Below, one piece after another: positions 1 to 12,600 of a stretch of DNA of 64,000 nt. A model generated the notes under the pieces. It did not search any database and had not been told where the DNA came from. It was given only the letters and a program-made list of their open reading frames with translations. Position 1 is the first letter of the stretch; each line of letters begins with the position of its first letter. Both the position numbers and the translations under genes were made by a program. This stretch comes from Agelaius tricolor (Eukaryota > Chordata > Aves > Passeriformes > Icteridae): NCBI GenBank assembly GCA_023055355.1, contig JALJCS010000015.1, positions 17,101,516 through 17,165,515 on the forward strand, in the 5' to 3' direction.

Positions 1-193
1 CAAAAACAGCATCCAAGCCAAAAAAAGCACTGCCTTCCTTTTATTTAATACTGACACTGCACCTGATTCAATCTTCCATTGGTGTAGCAGCATCAGTGAT
101 ACTGAAATCAAGTACAGTCCTAAAGCTTTTGTAAATGCAATTAACAGCAGGCACAAGGTCACACTCTCAGGCAGACTCTCCAGTGGGGCTCAC

Positions 194-3100
194 CTGTACT
201 ATCATGTAGTACACAATGAAGAGGAAATAAATGATTTCTGCTGCAACCACAAAGATATGGAGGCTGTCGGTGTAGGGGTACAGCCGGACACTTTGCAGCT
301 CTGCACTTGTGAAGAAGGCCCCTAAAAAAGAAAACAGGGGTCACCTCAGGGCTTCTTCTGCCTTCATTCAAACAACTCAGTTCACCAGTGAGATGTCTGT
401 ACTTGCTTTCACATCAGTGTGAGGCTGAATTCAACCATCAAACTAAGATTTAGACTTGACTGTATGAGTAACCCTACAAGGGTTTGAAATTTTCCTCAAA
501 CAGGAATTTCAGAGAGTCAAGGCTTTTAGAGTGGTTGTGCTTGTCTGCTTGAGTCTTGTTTGATAGTACAATAGTAATCCCAGCAGGACTGAGTTTGGAT
601 TGGACTGCAAATGCAGAAATACAGCAGGAGGACTTGGAATTTTTTTAAAAAGCTGAATCTCATTCTAAACAAAATGAGCTCAATTTGGGCATTTTCCAAT
701 ACTTGGACACAAGTCTAAGGAGGCTGCTCTCAGACTAAATGTTTTCTTATAGCCCCTAAACCAGAATCTGCTTTTACTCTTCTCTTTGTTGTATCCAGAT
801 TATGTATTACATGATTACATAGCTATACATTAGAAGTCATCAGGAGCAAAAAACCCAGACCATTATTTGCATTTTTGCCCTAATATTGTATTGATTCACT
901 GAAGTGATTAGGAAACAGAATTTTTCTTTTCCTGTTGTGTAAATTCTCAAGATCAAGTTTCAGTGTCGTGTTTTCTTCATCAACAGATGACCATGGCATA
1001 AGCAAACATAAGATATTCCATTATGGTCCATATTACTGTGATGCTGCATTTTTCCTAAATGGTTTAAAAAATTTGCATTGATTCTCTCATGATTAGATTT
1101 ATTAATACACCTGTGTTTCCTGAGGAAAGAACTAGGAAAACACTGATAATGTGTAAATCTAACTTCTGTAGGTGCATTTCTTGCTGTCTTCAGAAATGTG
1201 TAACTTAGGAAAGGCTCTCACCTAAAGCATTGCTTTCAAACATCAGGCTTATAATGCAGAACAGGTTCACGTTGGCATTGTAGACTGTAAATTCAACAAA
1301 CACTGCTCTTGTGAAGGTGTCAAGCCAGACATTGTTGAAAAGGTACTGGAGAATTCTGCCAAAAGAATGTGTAACCAGTGATGTAATTCATACAGGAATG
1401 AGACAGTACCACATGGAGGATGCACTGATAATTTACAAGAACACAAGTGGTACCTGGAGGCATTTTTAGGGTCGGTTCCCAGGTGAATCACATATCCCCC
1501 TCCACTGTAGACAGCAAATTTACCCCAGCTGGGGTGTCCTCTCAGTTTGGACTGACTCTGATAGTGCCATGCTGAGCTCAGGTCAGAGGAGTTATCAGGG
1601 CCTGAGGTATTCCAGTGCTCCCCATAAAGTGATGTATCTTCTGTTTGTAGGGAGTAGGGAGCGTGGCATTCCTCAGCTGCGTGCTGGAGTCTGGGAGAAA
1701 CGGGGCAGGTGTCTCCTTTCACTCTCACTTGGCGAATTCGAGCACTACCCACCAGCTTGGAATTGCCATCTGTAATGAATCCTGAGCAGGAGATGGAAAA
1801 GAGCAGCACTGGCAATATGACAAAATTAATAATATTTCTTCATTTCATTTATGATTCACTGATGCATTAATATTTTGCCGTATATTCTTTTTCTCGGAAA
1901 CACTGTAAGCAAAATAGTCATGAAAATGAAACCCTCATATTGATTTGAACTGAGTTCTTAAATAATATTCACAATAACAGAGCTCTGTGTCACCCCCATC
2001 AGTATTTTATACACAGGGAAAGTGAGGCCTGGGGGAGAAAAGTGACTCACCTCGAGTCCCATAGTGTTCATGCAGTGTTCATGTCCAAAGAACAACTCTG
2101 CTAATATATTTCAATATTTACCCTTAAATGTGAGCTGGAAAATTGGTCATATTTTACTGGATATGGCTGGATAGAAACATGCTGGTATTGCATAATTTGC
2201 CTTCACATTGACACAAGTCATGATGCAAACAACTCTCCAAGGGAAAGCTGTATGGTGCCACCTGTCTGCCTTTTTTTTTTTTTTTCTTAATTATGGAAAG
2301 AAAGTTGTGTAAACTTTCTGATATATCTGAATATCTGGAGTAAGTAATAAAAAATGTGAAAAATTTAGCAGTGCAGTGCAGAACTTTTGGGTTATATTAA
2401 ATATAAGGAAAATATCAGGGGATGTTTAACCTAGGGTCAAGCTGTGGGGTTTTGTTATCCACTGGTATTCATATTATAAGATTCCTTGCTAGCCTCATAC
2501 ACTCACAATCCCTTTCTCCACTCAAATATGAAAGTTAGAGATAAGTATTAAAAACAAAGTTTCAGAATCTGTCAAGCTGAAGGGAAACAATGTGAATCTG
2601 CACCTTTATATGATCCATAAAGATTTTTGAGTAAAGTAGTGTTTGCCCACGTGAAAAAATCCTGGTAACTGTAGACATCATGGAATCCATCTGTAAAGCT
2701 GTCCTCAATGTGTTTGTTTAAATAGTAGGAATTGGGATCTCTCTGCCCATAGGCAACCAGTAACAGCATCCATAAAAACCCCAGATAGGCTGGAAAAAAC
2801 CAGAAAGAAACAACACATGTGAGCTCTGGCTTAACAATGCCGTTCAAAATAGATTGCATGAATGATTACTGCTGCCAGCAGCCATTAGGCCAGGGAGGTG
2901 CTTTGTAGGCTCTGAGTGACCAGTGCTAATGAGTACACCCAAAAAACTTCAATGTGCTGCAGTTTAAGTGTTTCACATTTGGAATATGAGTAGCAGTCAA
3001 GAAAAGAAGTGGGAAGGCTGAATAGAAGTAGTCATGGTAGCTCCAAATAAAATGACTTTGTTCCAAGTGAAGTTGAGGTAATTTTTTTTTTTTGCCATTG

Positions 3101-3628
3101 ATTTTAGAGGAAATAAACAGGGGCATAAATCATTATCTATAGATACTATATGCTTTTAGAAAGATGGCCTCCATCTGCTCTTTGGTTTCAGCTTGATTTT
3201 AATGTTGACCTCCTCCTTTTATCCTTTCTGCTTTTCTTTAATCTCTTATGTTTGTGATGTGTTTTTTTACCATAAAATGAAGCCTTAGCCACACTTTTAG
3301 CTCCAGCTAACATTCCCACCTCCCTGCAGCTCCAGCTGCCAGGGAACAGCCTGTCTGTACATCATAATGGCTGGCAGAAAGAAGATATGCCAAAACTTTG
3401 TCACCCAAGAGAACAATATTTTCACTGAAGTAAAATTACTGATGAGTATTACTGAATAAAACAAGATCATCTACATATGGGTAATACCCAGGATTTCTCT
3501 GATGAGGGCAAATGCTTTCTGCTCCTTCCTGTAGCTGATTTTCATTTTCTCCACATCAGCAGCAGGAGGTGGCCGGTAGATGTTGCTCCTACTGTCCCTT
3601 CGGACCCCGAAGAGAGGGTATGAATCAC
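194..3628 (-). CDS. PKD1L2: PKD1L2 exons 34–38: polycystin channel core (partial)
   Basis: Exons 3628-3488, 2789-2604, 1781-1454, 1355-1222 and 321-194 encode about residues 1925–2230. Exon 34 has [11 protein letters not shown]. Exon 35 starts a helix ([16 protein letters not shown]). Exon 36 carries the extracellular polycystin domain with [11 protein letters not shown] and YVIHLGTD. Exon 37 holds the conserved [20 protein letters not shown]. Exon 38 has a helix ([19 protein letters not shown]). These match the PKD_channel family. The pore region and C-terminus should follow on exons beyond the left edge, since exon 38 ends in a canonical donor at 192-193. Confidence 0.92.
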
Positions 3629-6600
3629 CTGTGAGGGAGAGCAGTGAACCCTGGAATTAGTTAATTGATCATCCATGTCCTGCTTTTGTTTGTTTGGACT
3701 TTCTAAGGAAACATTTCTATCTAATGCTTTCCCTCAGGAATAGAGGATGTGATTTAAACAATTTCTATAGCAACTGTAAGGCAAACAGTGGAGAGGGAAG
3801 GAGCTCACAAAAACTGTGTTGGGTTTAGGACCAGGTGTGCTCCAGGTGTCTCTCTCTAGGCTGAGCATCTCAGCAGATGGTGTATTCCTAGCCTGAGGCT
3901 GAGCAGGGAGGAAGCTGCAGATCAGATAACTTTGCTGTGCCCTAGGATTCCTGTCTGCTAGTGAAGGCTTTATTTAGAGATGATTATGACTGCAGAAGCC
4001 ACTGCTCAGTTTAGGGGAATAATACAGATAATTGTGGCTGTGGAAAAGTATGTAACCTGAGAACATCCATATAGGGCTTAAAGGATGTGGGAAATTTCTT
4101 TGTGAGAGGTTTTAGTTATACTTGTCAGATAAAGACCTACCACTGTACATGAAGGGTGAATTTTTTACTGTTCACTTATTTATTTTCACTAAATTGTGGA
4201 ATAGTTAGAGGTTTTGTTGCAAGCCAGTTGAGCTTAGTCAAGAATTATTCATGAAGCACTCCAAAAGCTTGGGGAATTCTGCACTTTCTTTAATAATTTT
4301 TAACTTTGCAGGCAGTTACCTGGTGCAGATAAAGGTCCATCAATAGCTGTGTTTTCTTCATCCTCATGTTCCACCTTCTTCAGAACCAGAGCAAAAAAAG
4401 CAGCAAATCCCAGCACCTGGAAGGAATCAGCTATAGAGTCACCATATTCCCGTTTCATATCATGAAGCTCAGGTTTTGACCTGGATCACTTTGGATCCAT
4501 GCACTGCAGGAATACAACTGTGCTTGGCTTTGTTGAACCCATGCAGCTGAAGCCCATAAACAAGAGAACAGTGCACAGTGCTGGGGTTTGTCCAGCTAAA
4601 CTGATTCTGTGACACATCCTCACTGGTCAGAAACCTCATTAAACCCTGACAAAGCAAGGGAGTTGAAACTAATGGAGTTAATGTCAGCAAAACCCATCCG
4701 AACTCTAAACCACCTGCCTGCTCTTGTTTGAAGGGCAAAGAGTTCTCATTTTATATCTTAAATCCTGCAGCTCTTTAGAACGTGTTACATTGTCTTCCTG
4801 CAATGGCAGCAGATGAGCTCATCTTGACTGGTGGTTGCATTTCTGAGGCTCTCACCTTTAAGGGCTGTGTGATGAAAAGACTTTCCAAGAAGGAGATGAG
4901 CATGGAGATGAGCCATTTGATGGAGTTCTCCTTGCCATAGTGGAGCCCGTAGAGCATGGTGAAGAACCCGGACACACTGCTGGTGGCTGCCACAAGGAAC
5001 CAAGCAATGAACACAAACCACCAGGGCAGCCCTCTGGGAGAAGGACTTTTCTTGTCATCACTGGACAAGTTTGGAGTATGGGACCACCTTGAGAGTGAAC
5101 GAGAAGAGAAAAAATCAGTCTGTGATGGAACAGGAACCAAAATCGCAGCCATTGGGTTCACTGGGAACAGGCAACATCTTATGATATAAAATCAAAATAT
5201 TCTTTTAATTAATGCAGTTATATAGGATATATGGATACCAAAAAGTATCCATATACAAAAAGTGAGAAAAAATAATGAGGTGTGCAGAGATCAGCTAAAA
5301 TCAAAATAAATGTGATGGGTTTCTTTACTCCTCAGTTCATGCACAACTGAATCTCCAGTAGAATTACTGACAAAGCTGTGAGTGCATTAAATCTGCTGAA
5401 TGCATCTCTTGTGATCACCATAATGGCCAAGTGACGTAATTAGAGCAATTGTTTTCAATACTTCCAACTTAATTATCAGATTTCACAGAACTATTTTTGT
5501 CTGCTTATTAATTTTTCTTTATCCACACATTTTAAAAGACTTCTGTGACTTTGGAGCTGGGTGATTATCCCAGCCCTTTACTATCACATGGCATTTATTG
5601 TAACTTTCCACTTTGGAGGCAAAAATGACAAACAGCAATGATCTGTCATTATTGCTTTTGTGTGCAGTTCACAGTGCATGGAAATTTCTTTGTAGCTCCT
5701 GCAGTGGTATAATAGTAAGACTTATTTTTACAGATTTAATAATAGTTATCTAGCACATGTTAAGCAGCAATTATTTGGGCTGTGTCATCCTGTCCAATTT
5801 TGAATTCATGACCTGAATTTACTTATACTTAGAATGAGAACTGGGTTACCCCTCACTGATGGATGCTGATGAGCAGATTTGGTTCTCCAGGAGGTTCTTC
5901 ATATGCTGAACCTGACAAACAGCTTGTGTGTAACTCTGAGGCATCTGAAATTTATGGGGCCCCAGTAATTCCAGCTCCATCTCTACATGCTGGAGTTGCA
6001 TGTACAAGCAGCGATGGTAACCCCTGTATTTCAGCTGGTCACAAATTCTCTTCTCTGGAGTTGGACTTCTTGTTTTTTCTGCAGACAAAGAATAAATTTA
6101 TTAAATTTATTTATTTATTGAGAAAATAAATAGATTAGAACACATCTGTTCAAAGGATGGTTTCTCTGGAGCTAAAGATCATGAATGTGATGAAGACTAA
6201 CATATGAAAGGACATGTAAAAGCAGCTTTAGTACTAGCACTTAATACTCCTCTGCTGGCATGGCCTGCAACTTTTTCCAGAAGGCAACTGAGTTAAACAG
6301 CAGTCCTAAAATCTTAATAGGTCAGATCAGATATCAACTCTTAATTTGTTCATGGTTTACCTGTGCAATTAGTAGCTTGGAAGACTCCCTGGAAAAGCTA
6401 AATGTGAGTCTTAATGAAATCAGTGAGATTATTTACTCATATATTCTTGTTTAATTGAGAGTCAGACTGAAAGGAACAACAGCACAAGGCCAAGAAGAAA
6501 AAAAGAAGACAGGTCAAAGAGTTTGTGAAAGAAGTGATATTTGTGAGTCTCTTCATTTGTAGATGCTGATCCAGCTCCCAAGCCAAAGCAAACATTTGAT

Positions 6601-9600
6601 TCTACAACATAAAAAATAGAGATTTCACAGTTGATTTTACTTAGTTGGGTGCTCAGTGGTGCAGTGAAAGAACAAGAGGCAATGGGCACATCTTAAAACA
6701 TGGGAAATTTCTGAACATAAGAAAAAACATATTGGACACTGGAATGGGTTGCTCCAGTTGAGAATTTGTGGAGTCTTCATCCTTGGGGCCATTCAGCATC
6801 TGACTGATTTGATCTTGGGCAATCCTGCTCCCACTGACCCTGCTCTGAGCAGCGTGGTGGGGTCCAGAGATCCCTTCTAACCCAGCTGTTCTGTGATTCT
6901 GTAGTTGCCTTTGAGTCAGAGTGTAAGAGGAGCTTGGGTCATCACATCCAGTGCTATCATCATTTTCATTGCAAGGGTTTCAGCAGGTATTTCAGAGTGT
7001 GTTATTTACCTGGGATATCCATAGCACCCAGTGTGACAATTATAGGGCCATCCTTCTTGCTCTCATCACAAAACCCTTGCCCAGCTCTGTTCTGCTGACA
7101 GATGACATCCTCAACCAATGACAGGAGTGTGTTGATATTAGCTGATTTTTCAAGGTCTGGTGCTGAGGTGGGAGATAGAGTCTTCAGGGCTTTAAAGAGT
7201 GAGTTGGCAATTCTTCTTATGTCCTAGGAAAGACAGCAGCAACACAGCAGTGACTCTGGCTGCAGTGGCTTAAGCTGATGTGATCTGACAGTACCACTGG
7301 CTGGGAGCTGCACCAACTGCTAAAATCTCCAGAATGGATAAGAATAGCACATCCTACAGTGCTGGATGTGACAGGCAGATTTCAGTGAGTTCAGCAAGGC
7401 AGCTTTTGTGGTTCAAAAGGGCAGCGTGCCTGAGAAGATGTGGTCCATGATACCTTTTATCTTCACTGTGTTGCTTGGTGTTTGCTCTACCCCCTGAACA
7501 CAGTGATTTGGTCACACACAATAACTGTGCAAGGGCTGGCATGTACAAAGGCAGACCTTAATGAAGGATTGCATTTAGGTGGGCACTTTGCACCAGTGGT
7601 AATTGGGTTTTCTCTTCAGACAGGCTGAAGAGCATTGAAACAGGGAAATTTGTGGAGCTGGGGAGGCCGGTAGTGTGTGGCAGCAGAGGGCAGTGCAGGA
7701 CTCACTGGGACTTGCCTTTGTCACAGCCTCCGGAGTGAGACAGGCAGCCTGGGTGGCCCCTGGGGTGGGAGGCAGGCTTGGGGACACTCGGCCGTTCTTT
7801 CCCGGCTTCTTCTCTCTGCTCTGCTGGGCTGGCCGGGGTCGTACGTTCCTGAAGATCTGCACAATGAGCAGGTTGATGGGGAACATGAGGAGGGAGCTCT
7901 CAAAGCCAATCATCACTTCCTGCCATGTGAATTCGATCTTACCTGTCAAGGTCAAACAGAGCAGAGAAGGAAAAATAACCCCAGGCAAAATAAACCATCA
8001 AGTCTCTTTCTTGGGAAAAACCCATTTAATCAACTCTTGCTTCCAGATTCTGCTGTCTCTCTATTTGCCTGCCCAAGCAGTGGTGAGGATTGTTACCCAG
8101 ATCCATTTTCTGCTCAGCAGGGTCCTTGGGCACACCCCAGAACATGATGCTGGTCAGCATGGTGCACAGGAGCAGGGAGAAGCAGCAGGACACGCGCTGG
8201 GCTCGCGTGAAGGAGCTTCGAGGGGAGCGGCTGAACACCGAGTACCAGATGTGCCCATCCTGGAAACCCTTGGAGGTCTTCATGAAGAACAGATTGCTGG
8301 GAAGAAGAGGGAAATCAAATGGATATGTAGAAAGGAGAGGGAAGAACAAAGCCCTAGTTCAGGGTCCCAACCTTTTTATGCTTCTAGGCACTATCAGCAA
8401 AAGTAATAATTAGGAGAAATGATCAAATACCATGGCTTGATTTGCATGGAATGGTCATAGCTACTTATGTCCTTTTCTTTTGGACACAGCATAGGGGGAA
8501 AGCAAATAGTTCCTATTTAAATTGTCAAAAAAATTACACTTAAGAGAAGATGTTTGGGTTTCTGTAGGTTCTGTTCTGTCAGGCTATCCTTTAGCACCAA
8601 TATTTTCAGTATGGTACTACTGTTAGGGTAATGATTTATGTAGTCATCCTCCCTCTCTCTCTCCCTTATTCAGAGCTCTTTAAGGACAGTGGAAGACCTT
8701 CCTTGTTTTCATTTTTTTCTAGGGCTTTGGTCTGTTTTTGTCATCCTTGTTTTTCCAGACTGACTGCTATCAAGAGAAAAAAAAAATCCATGAAATAGGA
8801 GGTACCTGAACTGCTTCATGTCCTGTTCTGTTGCTACTGGAAACACTTTATCTAGGACACACTCTCCAATATCAATGGCTAGCCAAGAGTTGCAGAGGAA
8901 GTACCATTTCTGATCCCATGCCAGGTCATGGACTAATACTCGATTCACATACCTGTTGGAAAAACACACAGGGCACTGTCACATACCACTGAGTGTGTGA
9001 AATCCAGAGCTCAACAAGACTGTGGAGGACAAACTCTGACCTTCAGCTACTTGGGGTGGCTAAACTGTAAGGCACAGGACATATCCCATCCTGTACTGGA
9101 CATGGGATATGGGAAACACTCCTGGTCCTGCACTTTAGGCAGTGATTTGGTCTATTTAGCTGCAAAAACTAGAATCTAATGCTTCTTTCTAGAACTGCAG
9201 AAAGGAAAATTTTCAAGTGTTAGAAAGGGAAAGCTGTTGACATTATAAAAAGTTTTTAGTGGGTTTTTACCTCCCAGCATCTCCAGATCTCCACTTACCA
9301 GGACGGACTGTCCCCTGAATTATCATGCCACAATCTAATACTCTGCAGTTCCCCAAGAGGAAAGAAGGTACAGAGGAGGAAAACATCCACTCCTCCACGT
9401 TCAAAGACTGGTGAATCAGGATCATTTAGATGATGGGGCTCACTCTCTCCATCCAGTCCATAGAGGGTGAGAGTCACCTGGAAAATAAAAAGGCAAAATG
9501 AAGATTTGCATATCTCCATCCTAAATGTGATTATTTCTTCTTTCATCAAACCTAAGGGCTTTCTGGCTCACACAGTGCATTTGAGTTCTCCTGTTCAATA

Positions 9601-12600
9601 GCCTCAGGTGCTCTATTATTCATGCAGTTCTCAAAGCAAATAAACTCCTCCCACACAGTGCACTGATACCTTGGAGGTTGTGGCTGCACCCCGGCGGTGT
9701 CCTGTGAAAACTGTCACAAGGTAACGGTACTGAGCAAAGGGGTCATTGTCTTCCAGGACTGTGATTTTCACCTGCAGAGCCACACAACATGGGCAGTGTG
9801 TTAGCTCTCCTGTGAGTACAGATTCCTGAAAGCTGTGAGTAGGAATTCGTGATCTTGTGAACAATGATTACAAACCAGTAAACAGAGAGTTACAGGGAAA
9901 GGAGTAGGATTGGTTACAGACTTCCTATTAAAACAGGCTAGGCATGGTGGGAATTGGCCTGAATACATGGACTTTATTAGCTGGAGACTTACTTTGGCAT
10001 CATCCTGGATGTCTTTCCTTCGAGCCCAAATAACTACAAGCACATATATCAGAAAGATGCATCCTACAGTTGTCACCACCACAGGATTGTCCACGAATGT
10101 ACCAAACAGCTGTGCTGTTTTGCTGACATCTATGGCATTGGGTATGACAAAGAAGGAGCTCCCAAAGAAGGTCAGATGGTTGCAGAGGCACTGTGTGCTG
10201 CTAGGGTTTGTTTTTGGTCCTACCTGAAACCCAGAAAAGATTTCTGATAAAACATCTGGCTTCAAAGTTTTAAATGACTTACCAAGCAAATGAAAAGACA
10301 GTGCTGAGATTGGTAAGTTAGTGTAGAGAGCTGCTGCACACCAAATTGTTCAAATTCCAATAAAGAATGTTCATTCTAACACCTAACCAGTAATGGGCAT
10401 TACAATACATTATGACCTGGTCAGAATGGTTCCATTTCTTCTATAGAAGTTCATCCCAGGAAATGGGAATGTTTAAAGGTTAGTTCAACATGACTAAACT
10501 TCTTGAGTTTATTAAATCATCTCAGAATGATCTTATTTCATGGTGTCAGTTACTACAGATGGTGGTTATGAGGGCTGGCTTTGAAGTGTGTAGCAGACAC
10601 AGTGTTTTGTTTTGCTCTACTTACATGACATCCATAGCTGTTCCAGCCTCCCTGGTGCTCGTCCCAAAACACACAGCGGGATGCAAAGCAAGTGGCATTT
10701 ATGGTTAGCTCACTGTAGACTGTTGAATCCATTCCCATATCTTGTAAAAGCATGAAATAGTAGGTTCCCTCTCCAAAAATGAGTTCTTCTGGGCTGAGAA
10801 CCCAGCTGTTCATCTCACCTTGAACATAAATATTTTAGTTTCAACGTATATATATAGAAAGGCTAATTCAGAAGCATGCATGTAATAAATGAAGCAAAGA
10901 AACAGGTGTGAAATCAATCTTAGCAACTCATTGATCAAATCATCCCAATCTTTGCTCCTGTTAATGAACACTTTATTCAAGAGATTGGAAATTTGAAGAA
11001 TGAGCTAGACACCTGAACTCATGGTCAAGGCTCATTCTGCAAGTTCATGAGTTCTCTTACCTCCAGAGGTTTTCTTATAGAACAAATGATTTTTCATATC
11101 ATAGTTGGTTTCATTTGGGTGATAACCATAGCCCAAGTAAAGTATTAGTGGAATGTCGTGTTCAGATTCCAGGTGGATCACTACAGACATGCCTTCTGAG
11201 GTAACATTTACTTGAAAAGTGCTATAACTGCCCAGATTCAGCAGAATCTTATCTTCCTGAGTTGCTGAAAGCCTTGGTAACATGATCTGTTTTTAAACAA
11301 AAAGACATAGGTTTAAAAACAGAAAAGCATTTTTCTTCTTAGCATGCAGCCCACATGCTAGATTATCTTTTTTCATAACATCAGGAAATCATGGCCAGAA
11401 AAAAATACCACTTTCAAAGTAATTTTCTTTTTAATGTCAACCAATCTCTGAAAAATTAATTTGAAATCTGTGTAGACTCATCACAAAGCCTAGAGTTAGG
11501 GTTAGGGTTAGGGTTAGTGCATTTCTGAACTGAGAACTGTGATTATGACTGAAACATTGGCTGCATAAAGTGCATGTATGAATGATTTACGTGTCAGTTT
11601 ATACATGGGCTAGGAAGCCAAAGAGTAGTTCAATAAATACAGTAGCTGGTTGGTGAAATCAGATTTCACATTCTGCTTTGGGATGACTGTAATCTGGAAT
11701 CTATTTCCACAACCATTAGCATTCTTACATTCATTTAAAGGAAGAATAAAATGCCTCATTTTCGAGAAAAGTCAGAAATACTTGGGGTTTTTTTTCACCC
11801 CAATAAATGCTGGTAGTGTTCATTAAATGCTGGTGGTGTTCATTACATCATCTAATGTAATGAACACTACCAGCATTTGTGTTCACCTCACAAATGATAA
11901 CACAAATGACAGTTTGTTAATGGAGAGAAGAAAAAAATGAGAAAGGAGGGTGAAAGTTAGGAAATAGTGGATTTACCTCAATGTTCTCTTTGAGGTTGCT
12001 GACTGGTATGATCAAACCATCCAGACCAGTTAGACTTAGACCTCCCACCGTTCCACTGATGTCAAAACTGCTGTCACTGGAGAAAAAGGGATTCATGGCA
12101 AAGCTCACCATCTGTTAGGAGACATTAACAATCAGACAACTGAGCTATTGTCAATATTTCATTTTATTCACACCCTGAATTGCTGAATAGTTAAAGAATG
12201 AGCTCAGACCCAAATAGAAGTAAACTTACAAGAAGTCTGCATACAGATTTTATTAAGACTCTACCTTATCTCTAAGGTGGGTCTATAAACCTTGAAAATG
12301 ATTTTTATTCTGGAATGTGTACAACAATCTTTATTGTTTTCATACAGCGTGACACCTTTCCGGTAGAGTTGGAAGAGGTGTAATGAAAAAAAAATGTTTG
12401 CAGGGATTTTAGGGGTCTCCTGAGAGGGTCAAACCAACCAGAGAGATCTTCAGAAAATTTATTATGAAAATATGACAATGATATGGAATCTATTGTTCTG
12501 AGAGAAAAAACCACCATGTCCTAATTCAGATGGGGGATGTGCTACCATCAGCACATTTGTCTCCTGCAGGATCTGAGTCCCCACACTCAGCTGTTTCCTG

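Noticed and set aside
6462..6689. Possible extra PKD1L2 exon (membrane-like [13 protein letters not shown])
   Set aside because: It has a good acceptor near 6,600 but no donor. Exons 30 and 31 already join in phase without it, and the hydrophobic run comes after the would-be exon.
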